Shown here one piece after another: positions 1-5,272 of a stretch of DNA of 5,272 bases. Below the pieces are notes generated by a model. That model worked only from the letters and a program-made list of their open reading frames with translations. It ran no database searches and was not told the DNA's origin. Made by a program: the position numbers and the translations under genes. Numbering within the stretch: the stretch's first letter is position 1; every line of letters starts with the position of its first letter. Source of the DNA: Candidatus Fermentibacterota bacterium (lineage in GTDB: Bacteria > Fermentibacterota > Fermentibacteria > Fermentibacterales > Fermentibacteraceae); contig JAKLEF010000156.1 of NCBI GenBank assembly GCA_022703195.1, positions 1 to 5,272 of the forward strand, written 5' to 3'.

Positions 1-675
1 CCCGACCACGCCCCCAGGCTGGAGGCCTACGACGTGGAATCCTTCTACAGCCCCGCGCGCGAGATAGGCGGGGACTACTACGACTTCTTCGAACTGCCCG
101 AGAACAACCTCGGGCTGGCGGTCGGCGACGTGACGGGGAAGGGCATCCCCGCGGCCCTGACCATGGCCAGCCTGAAGGGCAACCTCAACGCACAGGTCCA
201 GAACGTCTATTCGATCAGCGAGATAATGCGGCGTGTCAACGACTCGATCTCGGCAGGGGCGGAGGGCTCCTCCCTCGCCGGCCTCTTCTACGGAGTGCTG
301 AACCTGGACAGCGGCCTCCTGACCTACGTCAACGCCGGCCACAATCCTCCGGTGCTGGTGAAGAGGGAGGGCCAGACGAAGCTGCTCACCGAGGGCGGGC
401 TCCTCCTCGGCGCCGTCCCTGGAGCCGAGTACGAGCACGGCTTCATGAACCTCGAGACGGCCGACGTGCTGATCCTCTACACGGACGGCATCACGGAGGC
501 CATGGACCGGGATGGGGAGGAGTTCGGCCTCTCCCGCCTCGTGGATGTGGCCCTGAGATCGAGGGACCTCTCGAGCAGGCAGATAGTCTCCAGGATCCTG
601 GATGCGGTGAAGAGGCATTCGGCCGGGCAGCCCAGAGCGGACGACCAGACGCTGGTCGTAGTGAGGCACAGATGA
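1..675 (+). CDS. SpoIIE/RsbU-type PP2C serine phosphatase, C-terminal part (5' partial)
   Basis: This is the catalytic domain of a PP2C-like (PPM, SpoIIE/RsbU group) phosphatase. Such enzymes remove phosphate from serine or threonine, typically on anti-anti-sigma (STAS) proteins, and so control partner-switching pathways. The frame is open from base 1, so the true start and any sensor domain lie upstream; the GTG at 34 is internal because the family motif FYSPAREIGGDYYD straddles it. Counting from base 1 there are 224 residues. Metal-binding acidic residues are all present: D25 in GGDYYD, D43 in GDVTGKG, D162 in YTDGITEA and D214/D215 in DDQTLVV, with AGHNPP at 112-117. The domain therefore looks active. 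The TGA stop overlaps the next ATG as ATGA, which suggests translational coupling to the SAM hydrolase. The target protein is not visible here, and the family call is much firmer than any specific pathway. Confidence 0.93.
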   Translation, partial: PDHAPRLEAYDVESFYSPAREIGGDYYDFFELPENNLGLAVGDVTGKGIPAALTMASLKGNLNAQVQNVYSISEIMRRVNDSISAGAEGSSLAGLFYGVLNLDSGLLTYVNAGHNPPVLVKREGQTKLLTEGGLLLGAVPGAEYEHGFMNLETADVLILYTDGITEAMDRDGEEFGLSRLVDVALRSRDLSSRQIVSRILDAVKRHSAGQPRADDQTLVVVRHR

Positions 676-1445
676 TCCACAACGTTTTCGTCCTGTCTGA
701 TTTCGGATCCAGGGACACCTACTGCGGCCAGATGAAGGCGGCCCTCCTCGGAGCTCTCGGAGGGGAGGCGAACCTCGTCGACCTCACGTGCAGCATCCCG
801 CCGGGCGACATCCGCGGCGGGGCGTTCGACCTCATGGTGAGCCTGCCGCGCCTTCCGCGCGGATCGGGCGTGCTGGCAGTGGTCGATCCCGGCGTGGGCA
901 CCTCCCGGAGGGCGATCCTCGCCGAGTGCGGGGGATGCGTGACCGCCTGCCCCGACAACGGGCTGTTGAGCTGGGTGGACACCGAGAGGGCCTTCTCCCT
1001 GCCGATGCCCGCGCACGCCTGCAGTCCGACCTTCCACGGCAGGGACATCTTCGCGCCCGCCCTGGCAAGGGCGCTCTCCGACAGGGGCTGGATGGAATCG
1101 CTCGAAGCGGTCGACCCGGCCACGCTGGTGAGGTTCCCGAAGGGCTCGGCCTCGGCCAGGGGAGACCTGCTCGATGTCCCGATAGCGAGGGTGGACGGTT
1201 TCGGCAACTGCATACTCTGGCTGACGTGGGAGGATCTCGGCGGGCGCGAGCCCGTCGCCCTGAGGAACCCGAGGGGCAGCAGCTTCACCCTGAGGCCGGC
1301 CGACACCTACGGTCCCGCGCGGCCAGGCCTCCTGCTCCTCGAAGGGAGCTGCGGCCTGCTCGAGGTCGCCCTCAGCGGGGGCAGCGCCTCGTTCTTCACG
1401 GGCCTCTCGGAAGGCGACACGGTCGAGGTGAGCTTCCCGGGATGA
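672..1445 (+). CDS. SAM hydrolase (SAM hydroxide adenosyltransferase, DUF62 family)
   Basis: This 257-residue protein belongs to the SAM-hydroxide adenosyltransferase / SAM-dependent halogenase superfamily (COG1912). Characterised hydroxide-using members convert S-adenosylmethionine and water to adenosine and methionine. Visible motifs, in order, are SDFGSRDTYCGQMK at 9-22, VVDPGVGTSRR at 70-80, PDNGLLSWV at 94-102, FHGRDIFAP at 121-129 and FGNC at 177-180. The family's Asp-Arg-His water-activating triad can be matched to D72, R79 and H122; the seven-residue Asp-Arg spacing is the one I recall for the archaeal hydrolase. This favours a hydrolase over a fluorinase or chlorinase. The C-terminal small domain is present, but the usual Asn-Ser-x-Gly motif before it reads GSCG (225-228), a possible variation in the adenosine pocket. 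The ATG at 672 is preceded by GAGG at 663-666, five bases away. The stop overlaps the next gene as ATGA. The physiological role of this family is poorly known. Confidence 0.92.
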   Translation: MIHNVFVLSDFGSRDTYCGQMKAALLGALGGEANLVDLTCSIPPGDIRGGAFDLMVSLPRLPRGSGVLAVVDPGVGTSRRAILAECGGCVTACPDNGLLSWVDTERAFSLPMPAHACSPTFHGRDIFAPALARALSDRGWMESLEAVDPATLVRFPKGSASARGDLLDVPIARVDGFGNCILWLTWEDLGGREPVALRNPRGSSFTLRPADTYGPARPGLLLLEGSCGLLEVALSGGSASFFTGLSEGDTVEVSFPG

Positions 1446-2572
1446 ATCGGGTCGCCCTGCTCCTGCATCTCTACCAGCCTCCCACCCAGGACGCGGAGAC
1501 CCTCGCCCTGGTCGACCGGGAATGCTATGCGCCCCTCGCCCGTGCCCTGGCCTCCACGGGTGCGGGGGTGACGCTCAACATCAACCTGTCCCTGACCAGG
1601 CGGCTCTCCGAGAGCGCGCCCGGGACCCTCGAAACCCTGGCGGGCGCCCGGGGATTCGAACTCTGCACATCGGGGGCATACCACCCCATACTGCCCCTGG
1701 TGCCTCCCTCGGAGGCCGAGAGGCAGATCGGGCTCAACACCGAAGGGAACGCCTCCTTCCTGCCGGGCAGGGAGATCCGGGGCGTGTTCCCTCCCGAGAT
1801 GGCCTGGGATCCCTCCCTCGCCCCCCTCTTCTCCCGCCTGGGGCTGGGCTGGACGATCACCGACGACATCCCCTGGGTCCATTCCGGCAGGCAGGCCCCG
1901 TTCGACTGGATACCCTCGATGGGCGGGCTGCGCATCTTCCTGCGGAGCAACTTCTGGAGCAACAGGATAGCGTTCCACGAGACCGACGGGGGATCCACCG
2001 CCCTGCGCCTGGTGGACGGGCTCTCACGCTGGTCCGGCGGCCGTGACGCGTACATCGTCATCGCCCTCGACGGGGAGACCTTCGGACATCACAGGAAGGG
2101 AGCCGTCGAGAGATTCCTCTTACCGTTCCTAGAGACGGTCACGGAAGCCGGCGGAGCCCGGCTCTCGACCCTCTCCGAAGTGGCCGGCGCGTTCCCTGCA
2201 CGCGAGGGGTACGTCCCGAGCGGTTCATGGTCCACCACTCCGGCCGACCTCGACAGGGGAGTCCCCTGGCCCCTGTGGAGCGACCCCGACGTTCCGGACC
2301 ACTCCGCCCTGTACGCGCTCAGGGACCTGGTGCTCCCGTGGGCGCGGGAGTGCGCAGGAAGGGATGTTGCGGCCCTCGCCGACGGGATGTTATACTCGTG
2401 CCCGTTCTGGTGGGCCGCAGGCGGCAGGTACGATGCCGTCCAGGTCCGCAGGGGCGTCGGATCGATGCTGGAGGCTGCATTCGCGGCCTTCCGCGAGACA
2501 GGCGACAGGAAGAGGCTCGACGCGGTCCTCGCGGCGGCGGGGGCCGTTCCGTCCATGAGCAGGAGAGGATAG
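1442..2572 (+). CDS. Glycoside hydrolase family 57-like protein (short form)
   Basis: This 376-residue protein looks like a GH57 catalytic barrel. GH57 enzymes act on alpha-glucans or related sugars through a Glu nucleophile and an Asp acid/base. The conserved regions appear in order: HLYQPP at 9-14, GFELCTSGAYHPILPLV at 71-87, GVFPPEMAWD at 114-123 with E119 as probable nucleophile, and IALDGETFGHH at 207-217 with D210 as probable acid/base. A late aromatic motif, SCPFWWAAGG, lies at 319-328. Both catalytic residues are present, so it should be active. It is shorter than typical GH57 amylases, 4-alpha-glucanotransferases and branching enzymes and has little beyond the barrel; the YQPP first motif replaces the usual HQP. 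I recall this type only from uncharacterised 'alpha-amylase/alpha-mannosidase' (COG1449) annotations, so no substrate is claimed. There is no signal peptide, so it is probably cytoplasmic. The ATG at 1442 follows GAGGTGA at 1425-1431. The same frame is open upstream to 788, but that stretch is a shadow of the SAM hydrolase gene. Confidence 0.85.
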   Translation: MNRVALLLHLYQPPTQDAETLALVDRECYAPLARALASTGAGVTLNINLSLTRRLSESAPGTLETLAGARGFELCTSGAYHPILPLVPPSEAERQIGLNTEGNASFLPGREIRGVFPPEMAWDPSLAPLFSRLGLGWTITDDIPWVHSGRQAPFDWIPSMGGLRIFLRSNFWSNRIAFHETDGGSTALRLVDGLSRWSGGRDAYIVIALDGETFGHHRKGAVERFLLPFLETVTEAGGARLSTLSEVAGAFPAREGYVPSGSWSTTPADLDRGVPWPLWSDPDVPDHSALYALRDLVLPWARECAGRDVAALADGMLYSCPFWWAAGGRYDAVQVRRGVGSMLEAAFAAFRETGDRKRLDAVLAAAGAVPSMSRRG

Positions 2573-2575
2573 GCA

Positions 2576-2776
2576 ATGCCGAAGAAGGATCGCAGCTTTA
2601 CCGCGAAACTCGCCCACGAGGTGAGGACGATCGCTCACGAGAACTGCCCGGTGTGCGGCAAGGACAGGGTTCCTGTCGTGCACTACGCCTCCGTCACCGA
2701 CGACCAGGGGAACTGGCGTCCCCAGCGGAGAAGGATCAAGCTCTGCGACTGCAACAGGAAGCAGATCTACGGCTGA
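2576..2776 (+). CDS. Small protein with two cysteine pairs, probable zinc-binding, unknown function
   Basis: This is a 66-residue basic protein. It begins with a Lys/Arg-rich segment (MPKKDRSFTAKL) and has a CPVC pair at C24/C27 and a CDC pair at C57/C59, separated by a stretch that includes the basic run RPQRRRIKL at 48-56. Four cysteines arranged as C-x2-C and C-x-C, with basic residues between, suggest a zinc ribbon or similar metal-held fold that may bind nucleic acid or a protein partner; this is inferred from the motif only. The start is well supported: AGGAGAGG at 2561-2568 precedes the ATG by seven bases, and only three bases separate it from the GH57 stop. Coding use fits the neighbours, including AGG for arginine. 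I do not recognise a named family. It lies directly before the nucleotidyltransferase gene, which lacks an ordinary start, so the two may be translationally linked. Confidence 0.75.
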   Translation: MPKKDRSFTAKLAHEVRTIAHENCPVCGKDRVPVVHYASVTDDQGNWRPQRRRIKLCDCNRKQIYG

Positions 2777-2795
2777 ACCACAGCCTGTCCCGCTC

Positions 2796-2807
2796 GAGGG
2801 GGTTCTG
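2796..2807 (+). promoter_or_regulatory. Putative ribosome binding site and CTG start of the nucleotidyltransferase gene
   Basis: A GAGGGGG run at 2796-2802 lies just before CTG at 2805-2807. GAGG (2796-2799) is five bases from that codon, a normal spacing. The downstream reading frame has no ATG, GTG or TTG between its preceding stop (TGA at 2622-2624) and the ATG at 2940, which lies inside the conserved domain. CTG is thus the best in-frame candidate, with a second CTG at 2811. This is inferred from position only. Confidence 0.35.
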
Positions 2808-3671
2808 TTCCTGACCGCGGGATGCGGCACCAGGGCGGAACCCCTTTCCTTTCTCAGGCCCAAATCGCTCCTTCCGTGGGGAGCGGGAACGGTCCTGGGG
2901 AGACTGGCAGCCTCCTTCGGCGCCCTGGGACCCGGCAGGATGCTGGCCAACGCCTCCAGGTGCCCCGATCTGGTGAGGCGGACGGTCGAGGAGGCCGCGG
3001 GGTCGGAGTGCGGGATCCTCTTCGAGAACAGGCCGCTGGGCGCCTGCAGGACGATCGCCGGACTCGCCGGCGCGGCCCGGGGGACATGGTTCGTGGTGAA
3101 CACGGACATGGTGACGGATGCCGACCCGGGAGCGATGCTGGCGGCCCACCGGAGTTCCGGCAGCGACTGGACCGTGCTCGCCGGCCCCCCCCTCGATGGA
3201 TACGGGAGGCTCGCGGCGGGGGGTGACGGTTCGTTCGGATGCGGGCCCTTCGGGATGCACTACTGGGGCATCTCCATCATGGAGCCTGGTGTGTTCGGGC
3301 TGGCTTCGAGGGTGCCCGGCGCCGGGATGTTCGACGGGCTCGCCAGATCGGCCTCGGAGGCCGGGATGAGGCTCGCGGTGCACGAAGCCGGACCCGGGGC
3401 CTCGTGGATCGACACGGGCTCCGTGGAGAGCTACAGGGCGGGGCTCCTCTCGACGGGTTCCTTCGTCCACCCGGAGGCGGTCGTGGAGGATGGAGCCGCG
3501 CTCTCGGGCCGGTGGTTCGTGGGCAGGGGCTGCCGGGTGCGGAGAGGATCGCGGCTCGCCGATTCGGTGATGCTCGACGGATCGGAACTGGCTGGAGGGG
3601 AACTGGTCTCGTCGGTGCTCCCTTGGGACGAGGTGCGCGGCGGCTCGCCACCCGGTGCCGTAATGGAGTAG
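2805..3671 (+). CDS. Sugar-1-phosphate nucleotidyltransferase (MurU/GMPP-like) with beta-helix-like tail; start unusual
   Basis: The product joins a sugar-1-phosphate to a nucleoside triphosphate to give an NDP-sugar and pyrophosphate. From a CTG start at 2805 it would be 288 residues. The signature nucleotide-binding segment is at residues 3-24: LTAGCGTR followed by RPKSLLP, with R10 and K20 in the usual places. NTDMVTD at 99-105 matches the metal-binding NGD-x-x-x-D region (D101), and WIDTGSVESY at 201-210 matches the W-x-D-x-G-x-x-x-x-Y region. Residues from about 222 to 275 look like irregular left-handed beta-helix repeats (HPEAVVEDGAALSG and following), which MurU itself lacks but many mannose-1-phosphate guanylyltransferase-like proteins have. 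The first ATG, at 2940, would delete the nucleotide-binding segment and cannot be the true start of an active enzyme. The AmgK-like kinase downstream suggests a MurNAc- or GlcNAc-1-phosphate substrate; a hexose-1-phosphate is the alternative. Function class is secure, substrate and start are not. Confidence 0.82.
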   Translation: MFLTAGCGTRAEPLSFLRPKSLLPWGAGTVLGRLAASFGALGPGRMLANASRCPDLVRRTVEEAAGSECGILFENRPLGACRTIAGLAGAARGTWFVVNTDMVTDADPGAMLAAHRSSGSDWTVLAGPPLDGYGRLAAGGDGSFGCGPFGMHYWGISIMEPGVFGLASRVPGAGMFDGLARSASEAGMRLAVHEAGPGASWIDTGSVESYRAGLLSTGSFVHPEAVVEDGAALSGRWFVGRGCRVRRGSRLADSVMLDGSELAGGELVSSVLPWDEVRGGSPPGAVME

Positions 3672-3678
3672 ACTCTGA

Positions 3679-3714
3679 CCCGTGCGGCGGTTCGGACCGC
3701 CGACGGGCTTTCTC
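3679..3714 (+). terminator. Terminator-like GC-rich hairpin between nucleotidyltransferase and kinase genes
   Basis: CGGCGGT at 3685-3691 pairs perfectly with ACCGCCG at 3696-3702 around a TCGG loop. The stem extends outward with CCCGT (3679-3683) against ACGGG (3703-3707), leaving one bulged G at 3684, for 12 base pairs in total. It is followed by CTTTCTC, a short and interrupted T tract. It begins seven bases after the nucleotidyltransferase stop and ends just before the kinase ribosome binding site (GGAG, 3717-3720). The form fits a weak intrinsic terminator or attenuator; an mRNA-stabilising or processing hairpin is also possible. Confidence 0.6.
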
Positions 3715-3728
3715 GTGGAGCCAGGGTG

Positions 3729-4754
3729 ATGTCTGAGACCGGTACTCTCGGGATGTTCGAGGAATGGGTGCGGAGCAGGGTGGGGCCCGTCACGGGGTTC
3801 ACCCCGCTGGCCGGCGACGCGTCCCGGCGGTCCTTCTTCCGGGTCGTCACGCAGTACGAGTCCTTCATAGCGATGGAGAGCGGCAGGATCCCGATGGACT
3901 CCTGGGTCGACATCAACAACCTCCTGCACTCCAGGAAATTCCCGGTGCCCGAGCTCTACTTCACGGACATCCCCGCCGGCTGGGCCATAATGGAGGACCT
4001 GGGCGACACGAGGCTCCTGGATCTGCCTCCCGCGGGCTACATGAAGTCGCTGGGCGACGCCCTCGAGCTCCTCGAGCGCATGCAGAGGGAGCTAACGCAG
4101 TCCGAATGCGCCGAGTCGATCGCGGGGAGGCGCCATTTCACCGCGAGCTTCTTCGCAGCCGAACTCGACCACACTCTCGAACACCTCTTCTTCAGGCTGC
4201 TCCGCGTCCCGCCCGACGAGGTGAAGGCCCTTCAGGAGCATTTCCGGAACCTCTGCGCTCTGGTTTCCGAAGGTCCGCGGGTCTTCGCCCACAGGGACTT
4301 CCACAGCGCGAACCTGATGATCAGGTCCGGCTCGGTGGTCATGGTGGACTGGCAGGACGCGCGGTTCGGCCCTCCCGAGTACGACCTGGTCAGCATGCTG
4401 AGGGACAGCTACGTCGACATAGGCTCCACATGGGAGACCCTCGCGAGGAAGTTCCTGCACTCCACGGGGAGGTCGAACCTGTTCAGGGTCGCGGCCTGCG
4501 CCTGCCAGAGGAGCCTGAAGGCCGCCGGGACGTTCGCCTACCAGTACAGGGCCTTCGAGCGGGCCGGCTATCTCGACTCCCTGCCCAGGACCATGAGATA
4601 CCTCGATGACTACTCCAGGCTGTGCCCCAGGCTGAAGCCCCTGGTGGACGACGTGTACAGGATTCTCGACACCCATACCGGGGAGATCGACCTGACCTCC
4701 TTCAGGGAGGCCGACTCTCCCGGATTCCCGGGCAGACCCGCCCACGGAGCATGA
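3729..4754 (+). CDS. AmgK-like anomeric amino-sugar kinase (APH-fold phosphotransferase, COG3178)
   Basis: This 341-residue protein has the aminoglycoside-phosphotransferase/protein-kinase-like fold and closely follows the AmgK pattern. AmgK phosphorylates the anomeric hydroxyl of MurNAc or GlcNAc with ATP, feeding MurU and bypassing de novo UDP-MurNAc synthesis. Numbered from the ATG at 3729: LAGDASRRSFFRV at 27-39 is the family's glycine-rich nucleotide loop, IMEDLGDTRLLD at 87-98 is the hinge, HRDFHSANLM at 188-197 is the catalytic loop with D190 and N195, and VDWQDARFGPPEYDLVSML at 206-224 carries the metal-binding Asp (D207) and family-specific residues. Length matches AmgK (about 340). 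GGAG at 3717-3720 is eight bases from ATG 3729; GTG at 3726 is an in-frame alternative adding one residue. The gene follows a nucleotidyltransferase, separated by a hairpin, and overlaps trpS. Family membership is firm; substrate is inferred from the family and the neighbour. Confidence 0.87.
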   Translation: MSETGTLGMFEEWVRSRVGPVTGFTPLAGDASRRSFFRVVTQYESFIAMESGRIPMDSWVDINNLLHSRKFPVPELYFTDIPAGWAIMEDLGDTRLLDLPPAGYMKSLGDALELLERMQRELTQSECAESIAGRRHFTASFFAAELDHTLEHLFFRLLRVPPDEVKALQEHFRNLCALVSEGPRVFAHRDFHSANLMIRSGSVVMVDWQDARFGPPEYDLVSMLRDSYVDIGSTWETLARKFLHSTGRSNLFRVAACACQRSLKAAGTFAYQYRAFERAGYLDSLPRTMRYLDDYSRLCPRLKPLVDDVYRILDTHTGEIDLTSFREADSPGFPGRPAHGA

Positions 4755-5272
4755 TGAAGAAGCGCATTCTCACGGGCGACAGGCCCACCGGGGCCCTCCA
4801 CCTGGGCCATCTCGTGGGCTCCCTCCTCAACAGGGCCGCCCTGCAGGACCAGTACGAGACTTTCATCATAGTCGCCGACGTGCAGGCGCTCACGACCAAC
4901 TTCGACAGGCCGGACCGCCTTTCGGACGACGTCAGGCAGGTGGCCCTGGACAACATCTCGGCCGGGCTCGACCCGGAGAAGTCGGTCATGTTCGTGCAGA
5001 GCATGGTCCCGGGGATCGCCGAGCTGACCGTGTTCTTCTCCATGCTCGTCACGGTGAACAGGCTCAGGCACAACCCCACGATCAAGTCCGAGGCCGGCTC
5101 GTACGGATACACCGACATGACCTACGGCTTCCTGGGGTATCCCGTCAGCCAGGCAGCGGACATCCTCTTCTGCAGGGCAGACCTGGTGCCCGTGGGGGAG
5201 GACCAGCTCCCGCACATCGAGATGACCAGGTTCGTGGCCGGGAGGTTCAACGAGCTCTACGGCCCCGTCTTC
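4754..5272 (+). CDS. trpS: Tryptophanyl-tRNA synthetase, N-terminal part (3' partial)
   Basis: This class I aminoacyl-tRNA synthetase activates tryptophan with ATP and loads it on tRNA-Trp in the cytoplasm. From the ATG at 4754, 173 residues are visible before the window ends. GDRPTGALHLGHLVGSL at 8-24 contains the HIGH-type ATP site (HLGH, 16-19). VADVQALTT at 40-48, YPVSQAADILF at 129-139 and VPVGEDQLPHIEMTR at 145-159 are typical of TrpRS rather than TyrRS. The KMSKS loop and anticodon-binding domain lie beyond the window (a full enzyme is about 330 residues). ATG codons at 4751 and 4754 are both in frame; GGAG at 4746-4749 is four bases from 4754 but only one from 4751, which favours 4754. 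Either start overlaps the kinase TGA, so translation is probably coupled. No T-box leader or promoter is visible before it. Confidence 0.95.
   Translation, partial: MKKRILTGDRPTGALHLGHLVGSLLNRAALQDQYETFIIVADVQALTTNFDRPDRLSDDVRQVALDNISAGLDPEKSVMFVQSMVPGIAELTVFFSMLVTVNRLRHNPTIKSEAGSYGYTDMTYGFLGYPVSQAADILFCRADLVPVGEDQLPHIEMTRFVAGRFNELYGPVF

Noticed and set aside
788..1441. Open frame continuing upstream of the GH57 gene, which would give a 594-residue protein
   Set aside because: It overlaps the well-supported SAM hydrolase gene in another frame, its translation is Arg/Pro/Gly-rich without motifs, and the GH57 domain starts naturally at the ATG at 1442.
2769..2780. Programmed +1 frameshift at the stop of the 66-residue gene, making a fusion
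   Set aside because: The GGC TGA A context lacks a slippery run or an RF2-like CTT TGA C site, so a CTG start or sequence error is more likely; kept only as an alternative in the start-codon finding.
3185..3223. Run of eight C followed by a run of six G inside the nucleotidyltransferase gene, as a possible phase-variation tract
   Set aside because: The frame is intact through both runs, and such runs arise easily from Pro and Gly codons at this base composition; no sign of switching is visible.
3672..3728. Possible tRNA or small RNA gene around the TTCGGA segment
   Set aside because: Only a single hairpin is present, with no cloverleaf arms and too little space.
2736..3929. 397-residue open frame on the minus strand, plus other long minus-strand frames
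   Set aside because: They are low-complexity Arg/Pro/Gly-rich translations antisense to genes with clear family motifs, as expected in GC-rich DNA.

Overview
The window is a compact, GC-rich bacterial region with seven genes, all on the + strand, most of them touching or overlapping by a few bases. Shine-Dalgarno-like sequences (GAGG, GGAG, AGGAG) precede most starts. Arginine is mostly encoded by AGG, which is unusual for GC-rich DNA. Gene content and codon use suggest an uncultured or poorly sampled bacterial lineage, but the sequence alone does not support a phylum. I see no mobile element, CRISPR array, tRNA or rRNA.

Layout: (1) bases 1-675, the C-terminal catalytic part of a SpoIIE/RsbU-type PP2C serine phosphatase, cut by the window start. 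(2) 672-1445, a SAM hydrolase of the SAM-hydroxide adenosyltransferase / DUF62 family. (3) 1442-2572, a short family 57 glycoside hydrolase-like protein. (4) 2576-2776, a 66-residue protein with two cysteine pairs, probably metal-binding. (5) about 2805-3671, a sugar-1-phosphate nucleotidyltransferase with a beta-helix-like tail and no ordinary start codon. (6) A terminator-like hairpin at 3679-3714. (7) 3729-4754, an AmgK-like sugar kinase. (8) 4754 to the end, the N-terminal part of tryptophanyl-tRNA synthetase. There is no gap over 300 bases without a gene.

Genes 1-4 are tightly packed (4-base ATGA overlaps at the first two junctions, 3 bases between stop and start at the third) and are probably co-transcribed. 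The nucleotidyltransferase and the kinase resemble MurU and AmgK, which in Pseudomonas turn recycled cell-wall amino sugars into UDP-sugars by anomeric phosphorylation and then nucleotidyl transfer. Here the order is nucleotidyltransferase then kinase, with a hairpin between them that may reduce read-through. The kinase and trpS overlap, so they are probably translated together.

I found no clear multi-gene novel defence or mobile system. The points most worth a second look are the nucleotidyltransferase without an ATG/GTG/TTG start, the small cysteine-pair protein just upstream of it, the hairpin dividing the MurU/AmgK-like pair, and the uncharacterised GH57 type.
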